Assembly (NCBI RefSeq): GCF_902779965.1
Contig: NZ_CACZDK010000035.1
Span: 1-61,238, forward strand
Length of the DNA: 61,238 nt
Source of the DNA: Fibrobacter succinogenes
GTDB lineage: Bacteria > Fibrobacterota > Fibrobacteria > Fibrobacterales > Fibrobacteraceae
Direction: 5' to 3'
The position numbers and the translations under genes were made by a program. Of this stretch, positions 7,928 through 16,726 are shown piece by piece. The first letter of the stretch is position 1. Every line of letters begins with the position of its first letter. The notes below the pieces were generated by a model that saw only the letters and a program-made list of their open reading frames with translations, did no database searches and had not been told where the DNA came from.

Positions 7928-9577
7928 ATGATTTTAATGAATAAGAAAGCCCTAGCATTTGTCGCTGCATTTGCCATGGCGTCCTCAATGCCGTCTTTTG
8001 CGCAGTTGAATAACGGCGATATGGAATACGGTGACGGTGGCTGGTATCTGTGGAATAATCCTGATGGCCCGGCAAAAGCGGAATCGCAGATTGCGGTGCA
8101 GGGGCTCGGCGTCGATGGATCGCAGGGCGCAAAGGTCGTCGTGAAGGAACTTCCGAATCCGTGGTGGGGCTTGCAGCTCCAGCCGCCTAAATTCTTGGCA
8201 GACTCCGGCTTTTACAAGCTCACGTTCAAGGCCAAGGGCAACATGCCCATCAATTCCGTGGTGCAGGGCGGCCCTCCGGACTACCGCCAAAAAGAAAGCG
8301 CTTCGTTTGATTTGACGGACAAGTGGCAGACTTACGAAATGATTTTCCTTGCCGACCAGAAAGGCTATGGTCTTAACAATATTACATTCCAGATTGGCCT
8401 CAAGAAGGGCTGGATGCAAATCGATGATGTAGAAGTCGAAAAAATGGACGAAATGTCGGACCCGGCATGGTTCGAAGGGGCTGACGCTCGCATTGATAGC
8501 CTGCGTAAAGCGGATTTCGTTGTCAAGGCAAATCCTGGTGAAAAAGTCCACGTGAAGCTTTTGCGCCATTCGTTCCCGTTCGGTACGGCGCTTGCGCTTT
8601 ACGATACCAAGGATAGCATTGAAAATTGGTACCGCAATGCCGCCAAAAAGTATTTCTGGCATGGCGTTTCCGAGAACCAGTTCAAGTGGCCGGAATACGA
8701 ACCGAAAAAGGGCAAGATTAAGCGTGAAGAAATGAAGGAATACACCGACTTCACGGCGCAAAATCATTGGAAACTTCGTGGTCACGCTCTCATGTGGAGC
8801 CATCAGGGCTATGGCTTCGACAAGCATTACAGCAACAAGGGTAGCTGCGAAGAAATGGCCGAAAAGCTCAAGGCCCGTATCTATCGCGACCTCAAGGAAT
8901 ACAAGGGTAAGATCACGGAATACGACGTGTGGAACGAACCGATTCACGAATCCTGGACGTTCAACAAGTGCGGTTGGGAAGTTCTCGACAGCGCTTTCGT
9001 TTGGGCTCACAAGGCTGACCCGAAGGCGATCCTTTACATCAACGATTACAACGTTGTGGCTGCTGGCGAAACGGATCGCTATTATGGTTTGATTAAGGGT
9101 ATGCTCGACCGCAAGGTGCCTGTGATGGGCATTGGCGTGCAGTGCCATTTTGGGCTGCGTCCGGTAATTCCGGGACTCATCAAGGCTCGTCTCGATAAAC
9201 TTGCATCTCTTGGCCTTCCAATTAAGGTGACAGAATTTGACGTTGGCGATTGGCAGGTTGGCATGAACGACTCCGAAGAAGTTCAGGCTGAAAAGTTCGA
9301 AACGTTTATCCGTACCGCATTCAGCCACCCGGCTGTGAATGGCATTGTGTTGTGGGGCTTCTGGGACAATCGTCACTGGGTCAAGAACGGTGGCATGATC
9401 GCTTCTGATGGTCGCGAAAAGCCTGCAGCAAAGTGCGTTTACGACTTGTGGCACAAGGTTTGGACAACCGACCTTTACGCTACTGCCGACGAAAATGGCG
9501 AAGCCAAATTCCGCGGATTCAAGGGCTATTACCAAGTCAACGCTGGCGACAAAAAGTACCAGATTACCGTGAAGTAA
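7928..9577 (+). CDS. Secreted endo-1,4-beta-xylanase, GH10, with N-terminal carbohydrate-binding-like domain
   Basis: The 549-residue enzyme should cut the xylan backbone. A signal peptide (MILMNKKALAFVAAFAMASSMPSFAQ) is followed by a beta-sandwich of about 150 residues with CBM4/9-like sequence, rich in Trp (WWGLQLQ). The GH10 barrel then shows RGHALMW, the acid/base Glu in WNEP (about residue 337) and the nucleophile Glu in TEFDVG (about residue 436), plus GIVLWGFWD. A short beta-rich tail (FRGFKGYYQV) ends the protein. The start is the ATG at 7928, 7 bases after GAGG; an earlier in-frame ATG at 7904 lacks a good ribosome site. It is monocistronic, with a terminator downstream. Confidence 0.95.
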   Translation: MILMNKKALAFVAAFAMASSMPSFAQLNNGDMEYGDGGWYLWNNPDGPAKAESQIAVQGLGVDGSQGAKVVVKELPNPWWGLQLQPPKFLADSGFYKLTFKAKGNMPINSVVQGGPPDYRQKESASFDLTDKWQTYEMIFLADQKGYGLNNITFQIGLKKGWMQIDDVEVEKMDEMSDPAWFEGADARIDSLRKADFVVKANPGEKVHVKLLRHSFPFGTALALYDTKDSIENWYRNAAKKYFWHGVSENQFKWPEYEPKKGKIKREEMKEYTDFTAQNHWKLRGHALMWSHQGYGFDKHYSNKGSCEEMAEKLKARIYRDLKEYKGKITEYDVWNEPIHESWTFNKCGWEVLDSAFVWAHKADPKAILYINDYNVVAAGETDRYYGLIKGMLDRKVPVMGIGVQCHFGLRPVIPGLIKARLDKLASLGLPIKVTEFDVGDWQVGMNDSEEVQAEKFETFIRTAFSHPAVNGIVLWGFWDNRHWVKNGGMIASDGREKPAAKCVYDLWHKVWTTDLYATADENGEAKFRGFKGYYQVNAGDKKYQITVK

Positions 9578-9587
9578 TGGCTCTTTC

Positions 9588-9624
9588 GTCATTCCGAGCC
9601 CTTTATGGGCGAGGAATCCAGTCA
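9588..9624. repeat. GTCAT...ATCC palindromic element
   Basis: GTCATTC, stem GAGCCC / GGGC, then GAGGAATCCAGTC, just after the xylanase stop. Confidence 0.6.
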
Positions 9625-9628
9625 AGTT

Positions 9629-9655
9629 TTAAAGCCGCATCATGCGGCTTTTTTA
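9629..9655 (+). terminator. Terminator after the xylanase gene
   Basis: AGCCGCAT-C-ATGCGGCT hairpin followed by six T. Confidence 0.9.
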
Positions 9656-9656
9656 C

Positions 9657-9662
9657 TATCTT
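9657..9662 (+). promoter_or_regulatory. -10-like box just before the small membrane protein gene
   Basis: TATCTT ends 7 bases before the ATG at 9670. It starts 2 bases after the terminator T-run, and no Shine-Dalgarno sequence is present. This is a candidate leaderless gene. Confidence 0.3.
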
Positions 9663-9669
9663 GCGTTTT

Positions 9670-9843
9670 ATGAAACAGAAAATTCCCGGAATCCTTTTTT
9701 TACTTGCCATGCCTCTTTCCGTCCTCCTTTACATCAAGGTGGAGGCTCTTTCGGGCTCTGAAATTCTCGGGCTTTTTTCTGCGGTGGCGCTTTACGTAAT
9801 TGTAGCGCTCGTCATTGCTTTGTTGTTTAATAAAAAAGATTAG
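9670..9843 (+). CDS. Small two-helix membrane protein, function unknown
   Basis: The 57-residue product has two hydrophobic helices, IPGILFLLAMPLSVLLYI and LGLFSAVALYVIVALVIALLF, joined by a short polar turn, and ends in NKKD. A longer upstream extension of the same frame runs through the xylanase terminator and is not credible. The family is not recognised. The gene sits alone between two terminator-like hairpins and converges with the OmpA/TSP3 gene. Confidence 0.6.
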   Translation: MKQKIPGILFLLAMPLSVLLYIKVEALSGSEILGLFSAVALYVIVALVIALLFNKKD

Positions 9844-9870
9844 GATTCTCCGATCTGGGAGAATCCTTGA
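9843..9870. terminator. Hairpin between convergent genes
   Basis: GGATTCTCC-gatct-GGGAGAATCC separates the small membrane protein gene from the opposing OmpA/TSP3 gene. It has no long T-run on either side, so termination strength is uncertain. Confidence 0.5.
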
Positions 9871-9873
9871 GCG

Positions 9874-12003
9874 TTATTCTTGAGCGAAATTGTGCGGAAT
9901 CAGTCGAACTCCAACGGGGTTCAGCTTTGTGTGCCCTCGTACATTTGACGGCAAGTGCAAACCGTATCCCGTTGCTTTAAGTCGTTCTTCCTTGATTCCT
10001 TTGTTCACAAGAAAATCGTAGATGACTGTCGCGCGAGCTTCTGAAAGCGATTGCGGAACCATCGCTTCTCCTTGCTTTACGCTGCACTGGATTTCGATGG
10101 CGATTTTTTTGTTGTGTCGCATAATCGAGACTACATCGCTAAATGCTGTATAAGCAGAATTTAGCGGCTTGTCCGTTCCCTTGTGGAATTGTATTCGCCT
10201 TGCGATTTTATCGAGGTTTTGCTTTTCGCGAATCGGGCATCCGTTGGCATCAACTTCTGTGCCGTCGAGTGTGTTGGGGCAGTTGTCGAGGTAATCGAAA
10301 ACGCCGTCTCGGTCAGAATCTATGGGGCAACCTTCGTTGTCCACAGGCGCATTTTCGGGCGTGTCGGGGCATTTATCGTTTTCGTTATAAACGCCGTCGT
10401 GGTCAAAGTCTAGGCGGCAACCCAGGCTATCCACCTTCATTCCTTTTTCCGTATTTTCACATCGGTCTCTGTAGTCCGGCACTCCGTCTTCGTCTGAGTC
10501 GATGGGGCATCCGTACATGTTCACAATTTCTTTTTCAAAACTGTTCGGGCACTTGTCCCATTCATCGGGAACGCCGTCGTTATCTCTATCCAAGAAACAT
10601 CCGTATTTGTTCACGTTGAGCCCTGCCGGTGTGTTGGGGCAAGAATCAAGTGCGTTTGGAACACCGTCTTCGTCATCATCGCGAACACAGCCGTTTTCGT
10701 TAACGTCTTCGCCGGCTTCTGAATGTGGGCATTTGTCTAGTTCGTCTGGAATGCCGTCTTTGTCTGCATCGCGAATACAACCAAATTCATCAACTGGGTA
10801 TCCTTGCTTTGTCTCGGGACAACTGTCCTTGTAGTCTGGAACGCCGTCTTCGTCGTGGTCGAACGGGCATCCGTGACCGTCGATTAGCACTTCTTCGGGG
10901 GTGTCGGGGCAAAGGTCCAAGTCGTCTGCAATGCCGTCGTTATCTTGGTCGGGAGCGCAACGGAATTTTCTTTCTTTTAAGGACAGGCCGGACTTGGGGC
11001 ATGAGTTCATGCGTTCCTTGTAATCTTCAATCCTGCCACTGAGGTCGAATGTGCGGCTGAATTTGATAGAGGCTGCAATGGGTGGGCTTCCAGGAACGGT
11101 GTAAGAATAGTGATGTCCTTTGTTTTTAACCGTGATGGCATGCCCATGGCTGACTTTACGCTTTCTGAACAGGTCCATGCCAAGGTCGGCGTTGATCGAA
11201 AGCGTCGTGAATTTCGGGAGCCTGACCTTTAAGCCTGGAGAAAATCTCAATTGATCGTTCATGAACCCACGTAAAATATCCTTGGAGCGGATCCATGTTT
11301 CTCCAGAAACTTCGAGGACCATTGAAACCCATTCGTATGGGAAAAGGTTAAAACCGGTACCATAGACAAAGATATTTTCGTCATTTCCAAAATTTCTCAA
11401 GACACCCGCATAGTTGTTCCAGTTCACGTTCCTGTGGATGTTCATGGTCAAATAGAGCGTTCCGGCCATGGAAAAGTCCGCTGAAGAATAGGAATGCGTG
11501 AGGTCGCCTTTATGGATGTACCAGAGGTGCCTTGGGCGCAGTCCCTTCTCGTTTGTTCCGCTTGGAATAAACACTTCGAGTGCGGCGGCGATGTTAAAAA
11601 GATCTCTTAGCGACTGGTTCGGAAGTTGAGCCTTGACCATAAGTCCGAGGTCGCCAAAACCCAAACCTTTGAGTCGCGTTCCGCCGGCATCGCCATCGTA
11701 GTGGACGTTGATGTTGAGCCCGACTTCGAGGTAATCGAGAACACCGTAGCCGATGTACCCTAGAACCGTATTCGATGGGGACTTGGTCAGTTCCCTTTGT
11801 TTGCCGTTTTCATCGACAATATAGCCTTCGAGACTGGCTGGCTTATTGCTACTGGCCATCTCGAATCCGCCCATAATAAACAGGTCGCCAGGACTTAGCG
11901 TTCGAGCTCCAGGAACGTGGATTCCGCTTGAGTTTATGGAAAAACCAGACTGCGCAAACGCAAAAACGGCGCAAACGAGAAGTGTTAATAGAAAATGTTT
12001 CAT
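9874..12003 (-). CDS. OmpA-family outer-membrane protein with eight thrombospondin type 3 repeats
   Basis: The 709-residue protein has a signal peptide (MKHFLLTLLVCAVFAFAQ), a beta-barrel-like region of about 320 residues, eight TSP3 repeats of about 30 residues with the Ca2+-binding pattern DxDxDGxxDxxDxCP and paired Cys, and a C-terminal OmpA-like domain (SLSEARATVIYDFLVNKGI). OmpA domains hold peptidoglycan, and TSP3 arrays form stiff Ca2+-loaded linkers. Proteins of this type are abundant in the Fibrobacter outer membrane and have been linked to envelope integrity and cellulose adhesion. An in-frame ATG seven codons upstream (12024) is an alternative start. Neither start has a clear Shine-Dalgarno site. 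Confidence 0.9.
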   Translation of the reverse strand: MKHFLLTLLVCAVFAFAQSGFSINSSGIHVPGARTLSPGDLFIMGGFEMASSNKPASLEGYIVDENGKQRELTKSPSNTVLGYIGYGVLDYLEVGLNINVHYDGDAGGTRLKGLGFGDLGLMVKAQLPNQSLRDLFNIAAALEVFIPSGTNEKGLRPRHLWYIHKGDLTHSYSSADFSMAGTLYLTMNIHRNVNWNNYAGVLRNFGNDENIFVYGTGFNLFPYEWVSMVLEVSGETWIRSKDILRGFMNDQLRFSPGLKVRLPKFTTLSINADLGMDLFRKRKVSHGHAITVKNKGHHYSYTVPGSPPIAASIKFSRTFDLSGRIEDYKERMNSCPKSGLSLKERKFRCAPDQDNDGIADDLDLCPDTPEEVLIDGHGCPFDHDEDGVPDYKDSCPETKQGYPVDEFGCIRDADKDGIPDELDKCPHSEAGEDVNENGCVRDDDEDGVPNALDSCPNTPAGLNVNKYGCFLDRDNDGVPDEWDKCPNSFEKEIVNMYGCPIDSDEDGVPDYRDRCENTEKGMKVDSLGCRLDFDHDGVYNENDKCPDTPENAPVDNEGCPIDSDRDGVFDYLDNCPNTLDGTEVDANGCPIREKQNLDKIARRIQFHKGTDKPLNSAYTAFSDVVSIMRHNKKIAIEIQCSVKQGEAMVPQSLSEARATVIYDFLVNKGIKEERLKATGYGLHLPSNVRGHTKLNPVGVRLIPHNFAQE

Positions 12004-12057
12004 TTTTATAAAGAATTTAGACATTTTTTTGGAATATCTGTTTGCATTTTAAAATTT

Positions 12058-12255
12058 ATGTATATATTTGACTTCCGAAGTGAGAAACAAGAACTCCGCA
12101 AACAAATTGCCATCATGGCATCGGAAATCGCAAAGGGCGTACAAGGTCAACAGGGTTATTATAATCTTGCAGATTGTAGCGGCATTTGCGATGTGTGGAG
12201 TTATTCTATATGGCATGAACAAATTGATGTAAAAACCGGAGGAATGCTTATATGA
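12058..12255 (+). CDS. Small protein of unknown function upstream of the lytic transglycosylase operon
   Basis: The 65-residue frame (start MYIFDFRSEKQEL) has a charged helix (KQELRKQIAIMASEIAKG) and a tail with two Cys (CSGIC) and two Trp. It overlaps the next gene by 4 bases (ATGA), typical of translational coupling, which is the main reason to accept it. The start has no Shine-Dalgarno sequence and is uncertain. The family is not recognised. Confidence 0.5.
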   Translation: MYIFDFRSEKQELRKQIAIMASEIAKGVQGQQGYYNLADCSGICDVWSYSIWHEQIDVKTGGMLI

Positions 12256-12467
12256 ATAAGGCTTACTATTGTGGTCGTCGTCCTAAGAGTGATGCGTTCG
12301 ATGATACGCCGGATCCATCATACTTGGGCGAAGAAGATGATTTGATCAAGGAAGAAGAAGAACCGCAAGAAGAAGAAGTAGACGAAGAAGTTGATTTTGA
12401 CAAGCCATCCTTTGGCCGTAACCCCATTTGGTCCGACTACGGCGAGGACATGGATTTCGACCAGTGA
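12252..12467 (+). CDS. Small highly acidic protein, function unknown
   Basis: The 71-residue product is dominated by Glu and Asp (EEDDLIKEEEEPQEEEVDEEVD) after a short basic start with one Cys (AYYCGRRPK). It has a good ribosome site (GGAGG, 8 bases before the ATG). It overlaps the upstream frame by ATGA and the downstream transglycosylase by GTGA, so three genes appear translationally coupled. Its role is unknown; a soluble, disordered regulator or partner of the transglycosylase is only a guess. Confidence 0.7.
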   Translation: MNKAYYCGRRPKSDAFDDTPDPSYLGEEDDLIKEEEEPQEEEVDEEVDFDKPSFGRNPIWSDYGEDMDFDQ

Positions 12468-14827
12468 TATGGTCGAAGACATTTCTTAGACTCGGCATTG
12501 CATTTGTTCTCCTAATGTTGACCGCCTGCGCGTCCAAGCAGGCGAATGTTGCCGCGTCACCACAGGGGAGGCCTATTCCGTCGGAAAAGGTCGGTATTGA
12601 TGTTCCCGGAACAAATCCTGGGAAAGAAATTGTTGGAGATTCTACAAGGCCTTCTTGGGTCTATTACCAATATGGTCTTCAGGCCATCGACAATCACGAA
12701 TGGGCGGTTTCCAAGCATTATCTCGAAGAATCGCTCCGTTTGCTCGTGACCGAAAAGTACGACCCTGCAAAGAGTCGTTTAACGCGTTCCGAAGACTCTA
12801 TTTATAAAATGCAGATGCCCGTGCGGATTGTCCAGGCGTTAGAAGATGTTTACCCGAACCTTTCTGAGCAAGAAGGGGAGGATTCGACTTATGTCGATAG
12901 CCTGTCGATTGATGGTGTGGACGCTTACGACGAAAATGCGGCCGACAGTGCCTCGATCCGTGTGATTGAAAACTTCCTGGATACCGTTGATGCCGGGCGT
13001 TTCTCGCTCCCCATTCGCTTTAACGAGCGCGTCATGCAGGAAATCTATTACATGACGACAACGGCACGAGGCTTCATTACAAGGTCGCTTTCGCGTAAAA
13101 CGGCTTACGATTCCTTGATTTATACAAAGCTTGCGCAAAAGCGCATGCCGCGAGACCTTATTTACTTGGCATTGGTTGAATCCGGCTTTAACGTAAAGGC
13201 TTATAGCCGTGCAAAAGCTGCTGGCATGTGGCAGTTTATCCCCGAAACGGGTATCCGCTATGGACTGGATGTCGATTTTTGGGTCGATATGCGACGCAAT
13301 CCAGAATTGGCGACCGATGCCGCTTTGAGCTACCTCTCGACTTTGTACGCTGAATTTGGCGATTGGCTTTTGTCGATGGCGGCTTATAACTGCGGTGAAG
13401 GCCGAATCCGTCGGTTGATTCGTGAAAAAAAGGCTGATTCGACATGGGGTGACCGTCCAGTAACGTATTGGGATTTGCAGCTCCCGCAAGAAACCATGCA
13501 TTATGTGCCGCGAATCCTTGCGGCGATGGTGATTGGGCATTTCCCAGATCATTATGATGTGGCGATAAATAAGCGCCATTTGCCGGCATTCGATACCGTG
13601 ACCGTCTATGATTCGTTCTCGCTCGATGAAATTGCAAAGTTCCTGAAGGTTCCCGAAGATACACTCCGTACGTTGAACATGGAACTGACCATGTGGTGCA
13701 CGCCGCCGAACCGCGATGCCTATTTGCTCCGCTTGCCGTATGGAACACGCGCCTCGTTTGTCCAGAACTACGACCGCATGGAAAAGAACGGCTTTTCGAG
13801 CTGGAGGCAGCATAAAGTCCGCAAAGGCGAATCGCTCGGGAATATCGCGCAGCAATATGGCGTCCGCGTGACTGAAATTCAGCGTGCAAACGAAATGAAG
13901 AAAAACGCAAGGCTTAAAGTGGGCCGTACGCTGCTGATTCCGATAAAGGTCGCTCCGCGCCGCTCTACAGGCAAAAAGCCTTCGAAAGTACGCACGTACA
14001 TTGTCCAGCTTGGGGATAACTTAGCCTCCATTTCTCGTCGCTTTGGCGTTTCTCAGGAATCTTTACGTATTTGGAATAACATTGAGCCTGGGTATAACGT
14101 TAAAAAAGGCGATACCATTTACGTTTCTAAACCAGACCTTAAGCCGACAAGCTTTGTGCAACAGCGTGTAGCGCTTAAGAAAGGTGAAAAGTACATCGTT
14201 AAGGCGGGCGATACCTATGCCCTCATCGCTAAACAATATAAAGTTCCAGTGTTCCTCTTGTTGCAGGCGAATAACGGCTTTACCAAGCGCCTGACCATTG
14301 GCGATTCCCTTTCTATTCCGGCGTATGTTCGCCCACCGCGCAAAATGTCCAAGGCAACCGATGACGAAATCCCGGTGATCGAAGCGTCTAAGGGCGTTGA
14401 TTCTTCCGATAAAAAGTCGAACAAGTCTAAAAAGACCGTAGAACCGGAGCCTTCTAAAAATTCCAAGAACCAGCCTGTCAGCACGACAATTATCTATACG
14501 GTCGAGCCCGGCGACAACTTGTATGCTATATCGAGAAGGTATTCAACAACGGTGAGCGCCATCCGTGAAATGAACGATATGGGCAATTCTTCGAACATCA
14601 AGGTCGGGCAAAAGCTCAAAATTCCGGGGGCTGCGGCTCCGGCGCCGAGCGGACCGAAGGTCGAAGAAATTATTCATGTTGTCAAAAGAGGTGAGGGCCT
14701 TTGGGATATTTCGCGCCAATACGGCGTGACCATTGAAGATATTGTGAAGTGGAACGACCTTAAAGACACGAAAATCAAGATTAACGAGAAGCTAAAAATT
14801 AGGACAACAAAGAAAATCAAGAAATAG
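12464..14827 (+). CDS. mltD: MltD-type membrane-bound lytic murein transglycosylase with five LysM domains
   Basis: This lipoprotein of 787 residues cleaves peptidoglycan glycan strands. The lipobox is LTAC after a hydrophobic segment. The GH23 domain (about residues 205-335) has the catalytic Glu in ALVESGFN, then AAGMWQFIPETG and AAYNCGEGR. Five LysM repeats follow, the first starting HKVRKGESLGNIAQQYG and the last HVVKRGEGLWDISRQYG, with a Lys/Ser-rich linker before the fourth. The start is taken as GTG at 12464, overlapping the previous TGA. A TTG 12 codons earlier is possible but would place a basic stretch before the signal. Five LysM is more than the two of E. coli MltD. Confidence 0.92.
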   Translation: MIWSKTFLRLGIAFVLLMLTACASKQANVAASPQGRPIPSEKVGIDVPGTNPGKEIVGDSTRPSWVYYQYGLQAIDNHEWAVSKHYLEESLRLLVTEKYDPAKSRLTRSEDSIYKMQMPVRIVQALEDVYPNLSEQEGEDSTYVDSLSIDGVDAYDENAADSASIRVIENFLDTVDAGRFSLPIRFNERVMQEIYYMTTTARGFITRSLSRKTAYDSLIYTKLAQKRMPRDLIYLALVESGFNVKAYSRAKAAGMWQFIPETGIRYGLDVDFWVDMRRNPELATDAALSYLSTLYAEFGDWLLSMAAYNCGEGRIRRLIREKKADSTWGDRPVTYWDLQLPQETMHYVPRILAAMVIGHFPDHYDVAINKRHLPAFDTVTVYDSFSLDEIAKFLKVPEDTLRTLNMELTMWCTPPNRDAYLLRLPYGTRASFVQNYDRMEKNGFSSWRQHKVRKGESLGNIAQQYGVRVTEIQRANEMKKNARLKVGRTLLIPIKVAPRRSTGKKPSKVRTYIVQLGDNLASISRRFGVSQESLRIWNNIEPGYNVKKGDTIYVSKPDLKPTSFVQQRVALKKGEKYIVKAGDTYALIAKQYKVPVFLLLQANNGFTKRLTIGDSLSIPAYVRPPRKMSKATDDEIPVIEASKGVDSSDKKSNKSKKTVEPEPSKNSKNQPVSTTIIYTVEPGDNLYAISRRYSTTVSAIREMNDMGNSSNIKVGQKLKIPGAAAPAPSGPKVEEIIHVVKRGEGLWDISRQYGVTIEDIVKWNDLKDTKIKINEKLKIRTTKKIKK

Positions 14828-14933
14828 GGGTTTATTTTCAATAAAAAAAGTGTAAATTCGTGTTTTTTTTGTTATAAATTGAAAAAAATAGTGTAGTTTT
14901 AACTTGAAAAATCAAAAATCATTGGAGTATAAT

Positions 14934-15674
14934 ATGAAAAAGAAACTCTTGGCTCTCTGTGCTGCTGGTCTTATTTTTTCCTTGACTGGCTGTGAAGAAA
15001 CCATGGACCCGAACGATCCGCAGTCTGTTCGCAGATATTTGACGAAAAAGCAGATTGGCTTTACGCCGAACCAGTTCGTCTCTTATGCCGTCAATAGCGA
15101 TACCGCCAAGATGACACTTTTCCTCCAGGCTTCTTTCGAAATCGACCAGCCGGCAGACAACGGTAACAACGCTGTCGCCATTGCTGCCAACAAGGGCAAC
15201 ATGATGGTGCTCAACTATTTGTTCGACCATGGCGCAAAGGCCGATGTTCGCAATGGTAATGGTGAACCGGTTATTGACAATGCTGTCATGATGGGCAACA
15301 AGGAAGTTGTCGTTCGCATTTTACAGCAACTCAAGAAAGAAAACGTAGACCCGCAGACTTTGGCCTCGGCTGTGCATATTGCCGCCAAGACCGGTAAGGC
15401 CGACATGCTCGAAGTGCTTGCTAATGCTGGCGCTCCGCTCGAAGCTCGCAGCCCGGATGGCTACTTGCCGATTCATTGGGCTGTCAAGTCTGGCAACTAC
15501 GATGCTATGATGTTCCTCATTGGCAAGGGTGTTGATATTAATGCCAAGTGTGGTCAGGGCTATTCTGTGCTCGACTGGGCAACGAACGAAGGCTATACTC
15601 GCCTTATCAATGCTTTGAAGAAGAAGGGCGCAAAGCTCACTCCAAAGTACAAGCTCGACTCTCGTGGCAGATAA
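14934..15674 (+). CDS. Ankyrin-repeat lipoprotein
   Basis: The 246-residue protein starts with a lipoprotein signal (MKKKLLALCAAGLIFSLTGC). About five ankyrin repeats follow, for example NAVAIAANKGNMMVLNYLFDHGAKADV and PIHWAVKSGNYDAMMFLIGKGVDINAK. Ankyrin repeats bind other proteins, and the lipid anchor places this one in the cell envelope, most likely facing the periplasm. The start follows GGAG by 7 bases; an earlier in-frame TTG would ruin the signal peptide. It is followed by a terminator. Partner unknown. Confidence 0.88.
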   Translation: MKKKLLALCAAGLIFSLTGCEETMDPNDPQSVRRYLTKKQIGFTPNQFVSYAVNSDTAKMTLFLQASFEIDQPADNGNNAVAIAANKGNMMVLNYLFDHGAKADVRNGNGEPVIDNAVMMGNKEVVVRILQQLKKENVDPQTLASAVHIAAKTGKADMLEVLANAGAPLEARSPDGYLPIHWAVKSGNYDAMMFLIGKGVDINAKCGQGYSVLDWATNEGYTRLINALKKKGAKLTPKYKLDSRGR

Positions 15675-15700
15675 GCGAATCTTTTTCGGCTTGAATTTAG

Positions 15701-15729
15701 AGGACGGGTTTAATGCCCGCCCTTTTTTT
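15701..15729 (+). terminator. Terminator after the ankyrin lipoprotein gene
   Basis: GGACGGGT...GCCCGCC hairpin (one mismatch) followed by seven T. Confidence 0.75.
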
Positions 15730-15734
15730 ACCTT

Positions 15735-15763
15735 GTCATGCCCGCCAACGAACGGGCATCTCC
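15735..15763. repeat. GTCAT...ATCTCC palindromic element
   Basis: GTCAT, stem GCCCG / CGGGC, ATCTCC, then a T-run. The same layout with a different stem (GCCCC / GGGGC) is at 54150-54177, and with GCCGGA / TCCGGC at 61111-61139. Confidence 0.75.
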
Positions 15764-15818
15764 TTTTTTTATGTGTAAATTACTATCTTGTCAATCGGAA
15801 AAAACAACAGGAGATTTT

Positions 15819-16649
15819 ATGTCCGTTCAAGTGATGGTTAATGGTATTCCGGGAAGCATGGGCCGTATTGTGGCCGAAACATGCGTAGCCCGTGGTTTGG
15901 AACTTGTCCCGTATTCTTTGACGGGCGAAATTATTGTCGAAAACGAAGCCGAAGTTGCTGGCAAGACGATTCAGCTCTTGAAGCCCTCCAACCGCGAAGC
16001 CCGCATTGGCGAAGTGCTTGCCAAGTATCCGAACATGATTTGCATTGACTACACGCACCCGAGCGCTGTGAACGACAACGCCGCCTTCTACGTGAACCAC
16101 AAGATTCCGTTCGTGATGGGCACCACTGGCGGTGACCGCGAAGCTCTCGCCAAGCTCGTTGCCGATGCCAACCACCCGAGCGTGATTGCTCCGAACATGG
16201 CTAAGCAGATTGTCGCATTCCAGATGATGATTGAATACCTCGCTAAGGAATTCCCGACAGCTTTCAGCGGCTACAAGCTTTCTGTGGTGGAAAGCCACCA
16301 GAAGACGAAGGCCGACACGAGCGGTACGGCGAAGGCCGTTGTGGGAGACTTCCAGAAGATGGGATTCGATTTCTCCGTTGACGATATCGAGAAGGTCCGT
16401 AACGAGAAGGAACAGATGGAACGCATGCACGTGCCTGAAGAATACCTCGGCGGCCATGCATTCCACACTTACAGCCTCGATAGCGAAGACGGCACTGTGC
16501 ATTTCGAATTCCAGCACAACGTGTGCGGCCGTAAGATTTACGCCGAAGGTACCGTCGATGCCGTTAACTTTCTCGCTTGCCACATTGCAAACGGCACCGC
16601 AAAGCCGTTCAACATGATGGACGTTTTGCGTTCTGGAAAAATGAGATAA
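15819..16649 (+). CDS. dapB: 4-hydroxy-tetrahydrodipicolinate reductase, plant-like subtype
   Basis: The 276-residue enzyme reduces the DapA product with NAD(P)H in the lysine/diaminopimelate pathway, needed for peptidoglycan. The nucleotide-binding motif is VNGIPGSMGRIV. The catalytic region reads VESHQKTKADTSGTAKAV, with the His and Lys of the E-x-H-x-x-K-x-D signature. It resembles the subtype described from plants more than the E. coli enzyme (GTTG then SPNMA in the latter; here MGTTGGDRE and APNMAKQ). The start follows CAGGAG by 6 bases. Heptamer repeats follow immediately downstream. Confidence 0.92.
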   Translation: MSVQVMVNGIPGSMGRIVAETCVARGLELVPYSLTGEIIVENEAEVAGKTIQLLKPSNREARIGEVLAKYPNMICIDYTHPSAVNDNAAFYVNHKIPFVMGTTGGDREALAKLVADANHPSVIAPNMAKQIVAFQMMIEYLAKEFPTAFSGYKLSVVESHQKTKADTSGTAKAVVGDFQKMGFDFSVDDIEKVRNEKEQMERMHVPEEYLGGHAFHTYSLDSEDGTVHFEFQHNVCGRKIYAEGTVDAVNFLACHIANGTAKPFNMMDVLRSGKMR

Positions 16650-16654
16650 AATAG

Positions 16655-16720
16655 TAGACAGTAGACGGTAGGAAGTTGGCTGTAATTGCGACCTTCCTAC
16701 TTCCTACTTCTTACTTCCTA
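16655..16720. repeat. Heptamer tandem repeats in two inverted arms, 3' of dapB
   Basis: Left arm 16655-16675 holds TAGACAG, TAGACGG, TAGGAAG. Right arm 16693-16720 holds CTTCCTA, CTTCCTA, CTTCTTA, CTTCCTA, the inverse of the left units. A 17-base loop separates the arms. The array begins 5 bases after the dapB stop. Confidence 0.85.
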
Positions 16721-16726
16721 CTGCCA

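Noticed and set aside
7985-9625. A 546-codon open frame opposite the xylanase gene
   Set aside because: It is the mirror of a highly biased GH10 gene whose domains, signal peptide and ribosome site are clear. Long antisense frames are common opposite such genes.
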